From UBA4416 sp040389965 (GTDB taxonomy: Bacteria > Bacteroidota > Bacteroidia > B-17B0 > Aurantibacillaceae): a stretch of DNA of 64,000 bases. A program made the position numbers and the translations under genes. Positions within the stretch are counted from its first letter, which is position 1; every line of letters starts with the position of its first letter. Below the pieces are notes generated by a model. It was not told the origin of the DNA and ran no database searches. It saw only the letters and a list, made by a program, of their open reading frames with translations. This document shows, one piece after another, positions 50,568-60,600 of the stretch. Location of the stretch: contig JAZJZF010000026.1 of NCBI GenBank assembly GCA_040389965.1, positions 1-64,000 on the forward strand. The letters run 5' to 3'.

Positions 50568-52409
50568 ATGGCAAAAGGCGTAAAGCACAAAGCAAAGGAC
50601 GATATCCCAAAAGCAAAGTTCTCCAAAGAAAATTTCAAAAAATCGTTTCGTTTACTCAAATACCTGGGCAAAAGTAAGTGGATATTTTTTGTAGGGATGT
50701 GTTTTATCTTAGCTACGGCCGTTGTCGGGCTCTATTTCCCGATTATGGCAGGTAAAATGTTTGGATACCTGGGGCAGACAAGCATGGCTACAAACTTATT
50801 CAAAGATTCGGTAAAAGGAACCGGTTTGGAGCTTTTTATCTTACTTATTATACAGGGTATTGTATCATTTGGAAGGGTTTTTACGTTTTCTTTAGTGACT
50901 GAAAATATCCTGAAAGGGCTTAGAAAAGACACCTTTAGTAAATTGGTGCAATTGCCTATGAGTTTTTTCTCAAAGAATCAGGTAGCGGATTTAAGCAGCC
51001 GTATTGCTACAGATATTAATGTGATCTCCGAAGCGTTTACAACTAATATCGCTGAGGTTATCCGTCAAAGCATTGTGGGCATTGGTGGCCTGGTACTCTT
51101 GGTAAATTATACCGGATGGGATGTAGCCAAATGGTTTTTAGCTATTATTCCCCCCATAACCGTTATTGCCATTCTTTATGGCAGAAGAATTCGGAAATAC
51201 TCAAAAGTGTTTCAGGATAAAATTGCCGAATCCAGCATTATTGTATCCGAAGCATTAACCGGTATTACAAGCGTAAAAGCTTTTACCAATGAGCATTTGG
51301 AAATTAATAAGTACGATGTTGTAACCTCTGAAATCAGGAAATATGGGATTAAATACGGTGTCATGAGAGGCGCCTTTTTTGCGTTTATCATCATGTGTGT
51401 ATTTGGATCCATCTTTTTTATTCTTTACCAGATGTTGCTGTTGCTTAATCAGGTTGGACCGGACGGTAAACAATTACTCACATCTCAGAATTTCGGAATC
51501 TTTATGATGCTGTCTTTATTTGTGGCGGCCTCATTAGGTGGTCTGCCGGAACAATTGGCTTCCATACAACGTGCGCTGGGAGCAACCGACAGGGTATTTG
51601 AAATCATTGATGAAACGCATGAGAAAATTAATTTAGCATACATACAACCTACCAATTTAACCCGCATAAAAGGGGATCTTGAATTTAAAAATATTGAATT
51701 TACGTATCCAACCCGCCCCGATTTTAAAGTGTTACATAACATTTCCTTTCATGCTAAACCCGGAGAAACAGTAGCACTTGTTGGTAGCAGCGGAAGCGGA
51801 AAATCAACACTCGCATCCTTAACCTTGCGTTTTTATGAGCCGGATGCCGGAGAATATTTAATTGACGGAAAAAAATCATCGGATTATGAATTGACCGAAT
51901 TGCGTAATCAGATGGCCATTGTGCCGCAGGATGTGTTATTGTTTGGTGGAACCATTCGTGAAAATATTTTGTACGGAAAGCCTAATGCTACTGAAGCAGA
52001 AGTGATTGACGCAGCAAAACAAGCCAACGCCTATGATTTTATTATGAGTTTCCCTGATAAATTTGAAACCAGAGTAGGAGACAGGGGAATTCAGTTATCC
52101 GGTGGTCAGCGCCAGCGTGTAGCTATTGCAAGAGCTGTTTTGAAAAACCCTTCTATTTTAATTTTAGATGAAGCTACCAGTAGTTTGGATAGTGAAAGCG
52201 AACGTTTGGTACAGGATGCCTTAGATAAGTTAATGGTGGGCAGAACGTCTATCGTTATTGCACACAGGTTATCTACTATTCGTAATGCCGATAAAATAGT
52301 CGTATTACAAAAAGGAGAAGTCATTGAAACAGGTACGCATAAAGAGTTGATTACCCAGGATCAGGGCTTGTACTACAAACTGAGCAAAATCCAGTACGAG
52401 TTGCAGTAA
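50568..52409 (+). CDS. ABC transporter half-exporter (membrane and ATPase domains)
   Basis: A 613-residue ABCB/MsbA-type half transporter that would act as a homodimer in the inner membrane. Residues about 30-330 hold six membrane helices (IFFVGMCFILATAVVGLYFPIMAG; LELFILLIIQGIVSFGRVFTF; ...) and a coupling region (LPMSFFSKNQVADLSSRIATDINVI). The ATPase has Walker A VGSSGSGKST, Q-loop VPQDVLLFGG, signature LSGGQRQRVAIARAV, Walker B LILDEATSSLD and the switch histidine in VIAHRLST. Such exporters move lipids, drugs or peptides; the substrate is not evident. The start is ATG 50568. It converges with ybeY, with 3 nt between the stops. Confidence 0.95.
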   Translation: MAKGVKHKAKDDIPKAKFSKENFKKSFRLLKYLGKSKWIFFVGMCFILATAVVGLYFPIMAGKMFGYLGQTSMATNLFKDSVKGTGLELFILLIIQGIVSFGRVFTFSLVTENILKGLRKDTFSKLVQLPMSFFSKNQVADLSSRIATDINVISEAFTTNIAEVIRQSIVGIGGLVLLVNYTGWDVAKWFLAIIPPITVIAILYGRRIRKYSKVFQDKIAESSIIVSEALTGITSVKAFTNEHLEINKYDVVTSEIRKYGIKYGVMRGAFFAFIIMCVFGSIFFILYQMLLLLNQVGPDGKQLLTSQNFGIFMMLSLFVAASLGGLPEQLASIQRALGATDRVFEIIDETHEKINLAYIQPTNLTRIKGDLEFKNIEFTYPTRPDFKVLHNISFHAKPGETVALVGSSGSGKSTLASLTLRFYEPDAGEYLIDGKKSSDYELTELRNQMAIVPQDVLLFGGTIRENILYGKPNATEAEVIDAAKQANAYDFIMSFPDKFETRVGDRGIQLSGGQRQRVAIARAVLKNPSILILDEATSSLDSESERLVQDALDKLMVGRTSIVIAHRLSTIRNADKIVVLQKGEVIETGTHKELITQDQGLYYKLSKIQYELQ

Positions 52410-52412
52410 TTT

Positions 52413-52826
52413 TTAATTAAACAATTTCAACGACGCATTCTCTTTCTTGCGCATCAGCTCCGCATCTGCTTTTGTTTTGTCTTTGTAGCCACAAAGGTGT
52501 AAAATACCGTGGATCATCACGCGGTGCAGCTCTTCTTCAAAGTTTACCTTAAATTTTTTAGCGTTCTCTTCAACCCTGTCAACGCTGATAAAAATATCAC
52601 TATTGATCTTTTTTTCTTCGGTATAATCAAACGTAATAATATCGGTATAGGTATTGTGATTCAGATGCTTCATGTTTATTTCAAGTAACTCTTCATCACT
52701 GCAGAAAATATAATTGACATCGCCTAAAAGGTGTTTTTCTTTTTCAGTAATAGTTTTAATCCAGTTTTTGAGTTTTGTTTTTTCTTTAAGTTTAAAAGAA
52801 ATACTTTGATTCTGAAATGTGATCAT
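52413..52826 (-). CDS. ybeY: Endoribonuclease YbeY (16S rRNA maturation)
   Basis: YbeY is a zinc-dependent endoribonuclease needed for 16S rRNA 3' processing. The 137 residues contain the metal site HRVMIHGILHLCGYKDKTKAD. The first two histidines of the H-x3-H-x5-H/D motif are clear; the third ligand position is Asp or Lys as in other Bacteroidota forms. LNHNTYTDIITFDY is the usual substrate-cleft strand. It begins on the base after the lipoprotein stop codon, making it the last gene of a tightly packed four-gene unit. mnmG, which often follows in this phylum, is not present. Confidence 0.95.
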   Translation of the reverse strand: MITFQNQSISFKLKEKTKLKNWIKTITEKEKHLLGDVNYIFCSDEELLEINMKHLNHNTYTDIITFDYTEEKKINSDIFISVDRVEENAKKFKVNFEEELHRVMIHGILHLCGYKDKTKADAELMRKKENASLKLFN

Positions 52827-53471
52827 TTATTTAACGATTAATGTAAGCGTATCAGGTTTTGCGCCACAGGTAGTGGCTTGTATAATTGCCTTGTTAGCGT
52901 AATAATTAGTGCCGTTTATTTTATACCAGGCTGTTACTTCAGCGGTAGTATTGGTTTTTTCTATCTGCTTTATATCTTTATTGTACACCAATGTGTTAAT
53001 CACTGTAAGGGTTTTAATACCGATGATGGTATCATGAAAAGGACCACACATTTTATAGTAGTGAGTGGGGGCGTTCACATCCACTATCAGTAAAGTGTCA
53101 GCCGCTGTATAAGCATTGTTGATCTTTACTTTGTAATAGACGTTAACATCCGAATACAGGGGAATCATTCCATAATCGGCCGATTCAACAGGCATATCCT
53201 GATCGAGATTGGACTCGTTGACATTTAATAAATGGAAGGTTGTTTTTTGAGACGTTTTAAATAACACTTCGAAATCGCCGTTAGCATCGCTGGTGGCTGT
53301 TTCGCTAAAGCCATCATTTGTATTGTTTTGTATGGCCTGTACTTTTATATTAGCTAAAGGAGTATTAGTGCAACTGTTTACAAGCTTGCCTTTAATGCTG
53401 TATTCAACATCTTTTGGCTTACACGAAAAAAAAAGAAGGGAAACTAAGAAAGGTAAAAAAAGAAATTTCAT
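52827..53471 (-). CDS. Lipoprotein with carboxypeptidase-regulatory-like domain
   Basis: A 214-residue lipoprotein: MKFLFLPFLVSLLFFSC is a signal peptide ending in a lipobox Cys17. Residues about 25-95 form a carboxypeptidase D regulatory-like sandwich (YSIKGKLVNSCTNTPLANIKVQAI...SDANGDFEVLFK), and about 105-214 a second beta-rich domain (VNVYYKVKINNAYTAADTLLIV...). Function unknown; probably anchored on the outer membrane facing the periplasm. Its ATG shares one base with the stop of the anti-sigma gene (TAATG), so translation is coupled. Confidence 0.8.
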   Translation of the reverse strand: MKFLFLPFLVSLLFFSCKPKDVEYSIKGKLVNSCTNTPLANIKVQAIQNNTNDGFSETATSDANGDFEVLFKTSQKTTFHLLNVNESNLDQDMPVESADYGMIPLYSDVNVYYKVKINNAYTAADTLLIVDVNAPTHYYKMCGPFHDTIIGIKTLTVINTLVYNKDIKQIEKTNTTAEVTAWYKINGTNYYANKAIIQATTCGAKPDTLTLIVK

Positions 53472-53881
53472 TAATTTAAATCAAAGGTCAGTAGAACTTC
53501 CTGCCCGTTATTATTAAATTCAACTTTATCTGCCAGGTTTTTCATTAAAAAAACACCACGGCCATGTGGTTTATCAATATTTAAAGGATCTGTAGGATCA
53601 GGCAGGCTGTTGTAGTCAAAACCGTGACCTTCATCAGCAACCGAAAATTTAATATTATGTTCTCCCGATTCAAAACCAATTTTAATATGTTTTTCGGGAT
53701 TGCCCTGGTTACCATGGTATATGGCATTATTTACGGCTTCGGTTACTGCTATTAAAATGTTTCCGTAATTATCTTCATTGACATTAAATACATCACAGAC
53801 ATCTTCCACTAACCGCTCTACCAGTCGCATATTATCAAACGACGAGGTAATATCTAATTTTTCTCCTTTAGCGGGTATCAT
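53471..53881 (-). CDS. Anti-sigma factor-type histidine-kinase-like ATPase (RsbW-like)
   Basis: A 136-residue GHKL ATPase without receiver or sensor domains. The N box is EAVNNAIYHGN, the G1 box DEGHGFD and the G2 region GRGVFLMKNL, the pattern of RsbW/SpoIIAB serine kinases that bind a sigma factor or phosphorylate a STAS antagonist. No STAS protein or sigma factor is encoded nearby. Three SpoIIE-type phosphatases in this window would be natural opposing enzymes (inference). It overlaps DUF4175 by ATGA (4 nt) and the lipoprotein by one base, so it belongs to a coupled operon. Confidence 0.92.
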   Translation of the reverse strand: MIPAKGEKLDITSSFDNMRLVERLVEDVCDVFNVNEDNYGNILIAVTEAVNNAIYHGNQGNPEKHIKIGFESGEHNIKFSVADEGHGFDYNSLPDPTDPLNIDKPHGRGVFLMKNLADKVEFNNNGQEVLLTFDLN

Positions 53882-56800
53882 TTATTTACACTATTAAAAT
53901 ATTCGTTAACCTTTTGTTTATAGTAAGGCGTTAAACTTGGTGGGACGGTGTTTAACAACTCTAATTCTTTTTCTTTAAGTCTTTTATACTCTAAAAATTG
54001 CGTAGGGTTACTTAAAACTTGATTTTTTGCTTCATTACTTTTCCTTTTTTCCTCCTGGTCGCGTTCCCGCTCCGCTTTTTCGCTTTCTAAAAGTTTAGTT
54101 AAGATATCCTGCTGGCGTTTCATCGTTTCCTGGGTAATTTGGCGGTTAACGATGTCTTTTTCAGTTTGTTCCATCAGATCTGTTAAGTTACCACCCGGGT
54201 TAGAACCGCCATCTTTCTTAATTTTATCCATCATTTGCTGCATTTGCCGCCTGATTGCCTCCTGTTGTGCAGCCATTTTAGCCAATTGTTCACTCATGCC
54301 TTGTCCCTGCATACCGGGCATCATACCCTGTTGTCCTTGCTGGCCCATACCCCCTTGTCCACCCGGTTTCTGGCCTCCCGGCTTTTGCCCAGGTTTATCT
54401 CCGGGTTTTTGTCCACCCGGTTTATTTCCTTGTTGTTCCAATTGTTTTTTTAAGTCTTCCAATTGCTGGTTAAGCTTTTGCTGCATTTGTTTCATGCTTT
54501 GCATGCTTGGTTTACCATCGCCCGGTTTCCCCTGACCTGGTTTCCCTTTCCCCGGTTTTTTACAACTGCCATTTCCCGGTTTGCCATCTTTTTTTTCCTT
54601 GGCTTGTTTCTGCATGTTCTCTAACGATTCGTTTAGCATTAAGGCTAAATTATTGATAGAGGTCATAGAATACTGCATACGCATCTGAGCATTGGATTGC
54701 ATACGTTCTGCCAGTTCAGAAACCGCTTTACCCATATTCATATTAATGGCCGAGATTTCGCGGTTAATGGTAGCACTTATTTGTGGTTGCCTTTTACTTA
54801 AAGCCAACAAACTATCTTCAATGATCTTTGAATCGTCCTGTAATTTTTTTTGCGTTTGAGTTACTTTTAAATATTGAGGATTATCAGTGCGTAGTTTTGC
54901 TAACTGCCCCATCAGGTCTTCCTGTGCAAACGATAAATTTAACAGGTTCTCTAAGATCTGTCTGGCTGCCTGCATATCTTCTTCCTCCTGTTCCTGCTGC
55001 ATTTTATCCATAGCCTGCTGCATCTGATCTTTCATCTCCTGCATCTTGTCAGAAGCCTCCTTTTGAGATTTGGAAGCGTTCTTTTTATTGTTCTGATTCA
55101 GTTGCTCAGAACTTTTTTCCATTTCTTTGCTGATCTCGTTCTGTTTTTCTTCTGTTTTCGGCAATTCGTTAGGTTGCTCAAGAGCCTCATTTTTCTCCTG
55201 CATTTCCTTAAGATCTTTTTTCAGATCGTCAAACTGTTTATTTAAATCGTCTTGCTTTTTTTCTAATTCTTTAGAATCTACCGGTTTTTTGTCCTTGGCA
55301 TCTTTAGTGTCCTTTGATTTTTCGTCTTTATTTGGATCATTTTTATTGTCTTTTTTGTCCTGATTCTCTTTGGTTTGCTCTGTCTCTTTCTTTAAAGCAT
55401 CTTCCTTGTTTTTCAATTCGTCCAGTTTATCAATGGCTTGCTGCATTTTTTGCTCCACTTCCATTTGCTTAAAGGCTTCCAATGTTCTGTCGAGTTCTTT
55501 CTCCATGTCTTTATTCGACAGTTTTAATTCTTCCAGTTTTTGTTGCACCTGGTTTTTATCTAATTTATCCAATAGCTTGTTGAGTTCATCAAATAATTTT
55601 TTCATTTCGGGAGTCATGATGTTCTCAAACAATTGTTCTAATTGTTTTTGTTTTTCTAAAAGAGACTCATCGGGTGGTGTAAATTCCTGCTGTTGCTGAT
55701 TATTAAGTTGGTTTTCCTGTTTTGTTTGTTCTATTTTGTTTTTGAGCTCGTTTTGTTTCTTTAAAATATCTTCCAGTTTTTTCTTTTCGTCATAGCCCAT
55801 TTGTTTTTTATCGTTGAGCTTTTTACTTAATTCATTAATATCTTTTTGAAGATCTTTGGCTTTTTTAATGCCATCATCGAGGTCTTTTTTAATTTCAGAA
55901 TTACTTTTATCTGTAGCCTCATTCATCTCATCAACCGTTGGTGCTTTGAACAACATGGTTTGTGTTTTGGCAGATTTTGAGCCGTTTACGCCATCGTTAT
56001 CCCATACTTCGAAATAGTATTCAATTTTATCTCCGGGTTGTAAACTAAAACGCGAAGCATCTAAAAAATAAAAATAAGGTTGTGTGATCTGTTGTTTAGT
56101 AACGCCTATGAGCTGCTCGCCACTTTTTACCATCGGCTTACCGGTAGAATCCTGCGTATAATGTGTGTATTTAAAAGCAAGGCGTGTAAAACCATAATCA
56201 TCTTTTACGATGCCCGAAAAATAAATGTTTTTGGTATTTAAAGAATCTATTTTCTCGCTTACATCAATAGCCGGTACCTGATCAGGAATGACGCTCAATG
56301 TATAATTCGCTGAATCCGGATTTTGTTTCAAAAAATGGTTCAATGTTTTAATGCTGTAAGTTGTGCTTTGCATCATGCGTTTCGAAAACGAAAATTCGTC
56401 ATTGCTTGTCTGAGTAGAATTAATTAACGTATCGGCAAAATGAAGAAATACATTATCGGTGTTTTTTGTATGGAAGACCCATTGCATTTTTGTTCCTTGC
56501 GGTAACTGCATATCTCCAACGTTTGAAACCGTTTCGTTTTTTTTATTTAAGTAGGTAGGATACGTTAACTGAATGTCGAACTTCATAAGCATTGGCTTTG
56601 GAAGCACAGAGAGCTCATATGACTTTGAATTAAAACCTGCGGCATTAAATACAAAGTCCTGATTTTTTTGAACGTTTTTTAAAGTGTATGTGAAATTAAG
56701 GTTATCACTTTTTTCCATTTTATGTTCAATGCCATCAACAGAAATAAACACTTCATTAGGAATTTCGTTACCGTTTAATTTTAATTGAACGGTGTAATCC

Positions 56801-57438
56801 TGCTGCTGTATAGCTTCTAAAGAAGTGTTCGTAATAACGAACTGAAAGGGTGCTGCTTTTTCGAAATAGGTTTGATGAAAGATGATACGTTCGGTACCGT
56901 CTTTGATAATATTTGGTTTTATCGCAAATATTAAAAGCATTAATGCCAAAGGGGGTAGGGCAAATCTTAAGTAACGTTTATTCTCATTTAAGTTAATAGC
57001 AGAGGAAAAAGGAATAGGTTTGAGTTCTTCCATTTTTTGATTAATGCTTGCCGTTAAAAGATCTGAAGATAAAATGGATCCTGAGTTCCGCTGCAATTGC
57101 AGGGTATTTAGCAATTTATCATTAATGGAATGGAAGTGTGTGCCAACAATATTTGCTGCTTCATCGTAACTGATAATTGCTCCCAGTTTATTTAATTTTA
57201 AAACGGGGATCAAAATATAACGGGTTAGTACAAAGCCGCTGGCCAATAAGAACAGGTAAAATAAAACGGTGCGCGTGGTTGTTCCAAACTCCGCAAAATA
57301 TTCGGCAACCACCAAAAATAAAAATGCTGCAACAAGCAAACCGGTTGTGTATAGGAAGCCTCTCAGAAGTTGATTTTTGTAATACTTTCGTATAAACTCA
57401 TCTAACTTTAAAATCAGTATATTTTGTTGTGGAGCCAA
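53878..57438 (-). CDS. DUF4175 membrane protein with long coiled coil
   Basis: A 1186-residue protein. Two membrane helices near the start (about 27-45, FLYTTGLLVAAFLFLVVAEYF, and about 55-75) and one around 155-175 anchor it. A periplasmic beta-rich part follows (about 190-500, including YPTYLNKKNETVSNV and DNDGVNGSKSAKT), then a long Lys/Glu/Gln-rich coiled coil (about 510-900) and a Gly-Pro-Lys-Gln-rich low-complexity stretch (about 950-1060, GKPGNGSCKKPGKGKPGQGK), ending in further coiled coil. This is the DUF4175 architecture, of unknown function. The start is TTG 57438 with a perfect -7 box 16 nt upstream; no in-frame ATG precedes it. First gene of the four-gene operon. Confidence 0.88.
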   Translation of the reverse strand: MAPQQNILILKLDEFIRKYYKNQLLRGFLYTTGLLVAAFLFLVVAEYFAEFGTTTRTVLFYLFLLASGFVLTRYILIPVLKLNKLGAIISYDEAANIVGTHFHSINDKLLNTLQLQRNSGSILSSDLLTASINQKMEELKPIPFSSAINLNENKRYLRFALPPLALMLLIFAIKPNIIKDGTERIIFHQTYFEKAAPFQFVITNTSLEAIQQQDYTVQLKLNGNEIPNEVFISVDGIEHKMEKSDNLNFTYTLKNVQKNQDFVFNAAGFNSKSYELSVLPKPMLMKFDIQLTYPTYLNKKNETVSNVGDMQLPQGTKMQWVFHTKNTDNVFLHFADTLINSTQTSNDEFSFSKRMMQSTTYSIKTLNHFLKQNPDSANYTLSVIPDQVPAIDVSEKIDSLNTKNIYFSGIVKDDYGFTRLAFKYTHYTQDSTGKPMVKSGEQLIGVTKQQITQPYFYFLDASRFSLQPGDKIEYYFEVWDNDGVNGSKSAKTQTMLFKAPTVDEMNEATDKSNSEIKKDLDDGIKKAKDLQKDINELSKKLNDKKQMGYDEKKKLEDILKKQNELKNKIEQTKQENQLNNQQQQEFTPPDESLLEKQKQLEQLFENIMTPEMKKLFDELNKLLDKLDKNQVQQKLEELKLSNKDMEKELDRTLEAFKQMEVEQKMQQAIDKLDELKNKEDALKKETEQTKENQDKKDNKNDPNKDEKSKDTKDAKDKKPVDSKELEKKQDDLNKQFDDLKKDLKEMQEKNEALEQPNELPKTEEKQNEISKEMEKSSEQLNQNNKKNASKSQKEASDKMQEMKDQMQQAMDKMQQEQEEEDMQAARQILENLLNLSFAQEDLMGQLAKLRTDNPQYLKVTQTQKKLQDDSKIIEDSLLALSKRQPQISATINREISAINMNMGKAVSELAERMQSNAQMRMQYSMTSINNLALMLNESLENMQKQAKEKKDGKPGNGSCKKPGKGKPGQGKPGDGKPSMQSMKQMQQKLNQQLEDLKKQLEQQGNKPGGQKPGDKPGQKPGGQKPGGQGGMGQQGQQGMMPGMQGQGMSEQLAKMAAQQEAIRRQMQQMMDKIKKDGGSNPGGNLTDLMEQTEKDIVNRQITQETMKRQQDILTKLLESEKAERERDQEEKRKSNEAKNQVLSNPTQFLEYKRLKEKELELLNTVPPSLTPYYKQKVNEYFNSVNK

Positions 57439-57454
57439 GGCTAAGGTATTTACA

Positions 57455-57462
57455 CAAATTTA
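57455..57462 (-). promoter_or_regulatory. -7 box of the DUF4175 operon
   Basis: The minus strand reads TAAATTTG, a perfect TAnnTTTG, 16 nt before the TTG start at 57438. Confidence 0.45.
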
Positions 57463-57590
57463 GCGAAATGGCTTGTTTGTTAAAAGAAAATTAGTGTTAA
57501 ATGGCATTATCTTTTTGCAAGCGCTAAAATGAATGAGTAATAGGGGTGTTACAATTATTGAAAATACCCCGTTAAATGGATGTTTATCGT

Positions 57591-57598
57591 TAACTTTG
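57591..57598 (+). promoter_or_regulatory. -7 box of the Ig-like-repeat surface protein gene
   Basis: TAACTTTG is a perfect TAnnTTTG, 26 nt before ATG 57625. No clear -33 box at the usual distance. Confidence 0.45.
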
Positions 57599-57624
57599 GT
57601 CTGTTTAACAGGTAATATGCGACG

Positions 57625-60600
57625 ATGAAATCTATAAAGGGATTGTTAGCCAGATATTTTGCAGTAATGTTTATGATAAGCTTACTGGCATTTTCAAATA
57701 AGAGTTTTTCACAATGTTCATGTACTCCAACCAGTGCGTTTCCAACAACGGTGAATGGAATAACGATTAATTTAAGTAATACCGGGAGTGTTACAAACTA
57801 TGGTGCCAACTGGCCAAGCTGCGGTTTAAGTGCAGGCCCCATGTGGGTTGGTTCTGCAGGACCCTTTACTCAAACATTTACATTTTCGTCGCCGGTAAAT
57901 AATGTGTATTACGTCATTACAGCGGCCAGTGTTGCCAGCGGAGGCCCTGAATCATTTACATTTTCTGTTGGTTCGGGTGTTTTAAGTGCAAGCCAGTGTG
58001 GTGGAACCTGTCCTTTTACGCAGGTTGGAAATTCTTTTACCTGTACGGGTCCCGATGATGGTACCATGGTGCTTTTATCGTCCACCTCCAATTATACCTC
58101 TTTCACTGTTTCCGGTGGCGGTGGAAGTAACGGAAGTCTGGCAGGAATTTGTGTTCAGTCTTTTTCCTCTTGTGTAACGCCTACTTTAACTATTTCTCCT
58201 TCATCTTCTGTTTGTTTTGGAGCAGCTAAAACGCTTACGGTTTCGGGTTCAAGTTCTTATAGCTGGAGTCCTGCTATCTCATTAAGTAGTTCCACAGGAA
58301 GTGTTGTTACAGCAGCACCCGGCACAACCACAACCTATTCGGTATTGGCAGGTGCAGGAACCTGTACGGCAATCGCCTATACAACGTTGAGTGTTACACC
58401 AAGTCCAACGGTTATTGCCAGTCCAACGTCAACTACCATATGCCGCGGTTCATCTGCTACTCTTACAGCATCGGGGGCTACTTCTTATACCTGGAATCCA
58501 TCAGCTACTTTAAGCAGTGCCAATGCTACGGTGGTTACGGCATCGCCAACGGTCACAACAACTTATACGGTTACAGGATCAAATGCCACGTGTACCAATT
58601 CGGCTGTGGTTACGGTGAGTGTCGCACCCAATCCTACACTTACATTAATTCCAGCTACTGCTACTATTTGTGCGGGTGCTTCCACAACTTTATCTGCTAC
58701 GGGCGCTACGAGTTATACATGGAGTCCGTCTACAGCGTTAAGTAATCCAAACCTTGCTACAGTAGTAGCATCCCCTACTATAACCACTAATTATACAGTT
58801 ACAGGTGCAACAGGAATCTGTACCAATACGGCAGTAGCAACAGTCAGTGTTATTGCTATACCGGTGCTTACGGTTTCGCCTCAAACGCCAACTATTTGTG
58901 CGGGGTCATCTACAACCCTGACAGCAGCAGGAGCTACTTCTTACACCTGGAGTCCTGCTTTGGGATTAAGTGCCACAGGTGGAAGTGTTGTTGTAGCTTC
59001 TCCGGCATCAACAACAGCTTATAGTATTACGGCAGGCATTGGTACTTGTACAAGTGTTATTGGTGCTACGGTTAACATTAATCCTGTTCCAACATTAACT
59101 TTAACGCCGGCGCTTTCATCTATTTGCCTGGGAACTTCATCTACGTTAACGGCTACAGGTGCTACTTCGTATACCTGGGATCCTCCGGCAGGACTTAGCA
59201 CAACCACAGGTTCTGTTGTTGTGGCTTCTCCAACAGCTTCTACAAATTATACAGTTACAGGCTTAATAGGTATATGCAGTAATACAGCTGTTGCCACCGT
59301 TAATATTTTTTCGGTACCTATTCTTACAGTTTCACCACAAACGGCTACAATTTGTGCCGGAAGTTCTGTTACTTTAGCAATAACAGGCACAACGAGTTAT
59401 ACATGGTCGCCGGCAACGGGTCTGAATACTACCACTGGAAGTTCCGTAGTGGCTTCTCCGGGTGTAAATACAATATACACTGTTATAGGTGGTGTTGGAT
59501 CCTGCACTGCTGCATTACAGGCTACGGTTACAGTAGATCCTATTCCAACCTTAACTTTAACGCCAACGGCAATAAGTATTTGTGCAGGTACTTCCACTAC
59601 TTTAACGGTAGCAGGAACCTCTACTTCTTATACCTGGAGCCCTTCGGGAACATTAAATACGTCTTCGGGTAATACCGTTATTGCAACACCGCTTAGTACA
59701 AATATTTATTCTATAACAGGTGCTTTAAATTCTTGTACAGCTATTGCTACTGCTACAGTAAATGTTATTGCCAATCCTACGCTTAGTATTGTTGCTAATA
59801 CTAACGTATGTGCCGGAAACAGCGCAACGCTTAATGTAAGCGGAGCAGCAACTTATTCGTGGAGTCCTTCTGCCAATCTTAATACTTCAACAGGAAGCGT
59901 AGTGGTATCTACGCCTGCCAATACAACGGCTTATTCTATTATAGGAACACTTAATACCTGTACGGCTGTTGCTAATACTACAGTAACAGTTATTCCGTTA
60001 CCTGTTATTGTAATGGGAGCAGATGCAAATATTTGTTCCGGCACACAAGCTTCTATTTCTGCGTCGGGTGCTTCCACGTATAGCTGGATTCCTTCTGCAG
60101 GGCTTTTAACTTCTACGGGAGGAACAATTAATGCTTCTCCAAATAGTACAACAATTTATACAGTTACAGGAACAACTTCAGGTTGTAGTTCAACAGGTAG
60201 CTTAACTGTTTTTGTAACGCCAACGCCTACTATTACAGCAACTGCAGTACCATCATCTATTTGTAAAGGTACAAGTTCTTCACTTACAGCCAGTGGCGCT
60301 ACAACTTATACCTGGTCGCCAAATACATATTTAACGGTTGACAACTTACCAAATACGGTAGCCAGCCCTATATTAACGACTAACTATACTATTATAGGAG
60401 CTAACGGTTCGTGTGTTTCCTCTAATACGGTTGAGGTTACCGTTATACCTACAGCTACACCTGTTGTAAATGGAGTTGCGGCAATTTGCTTAGGTCAATC
60501 TACTATTATTGAAGCAACAGGTGGTACAATTTATCATTGGTTACCTTTAACCGGTATGGTAAGTGCTGATCTCGCAAGTACTGTGGTTAGGCCAACAGCA

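Noticed and set aside
54152..55699. Plus-strand frames rich in Cys, Ser and Phe opposite DUF4175
   Set aside because: They are the complement of the Lys/Glu/Gln-rich coiled coil and show no initiation signal.
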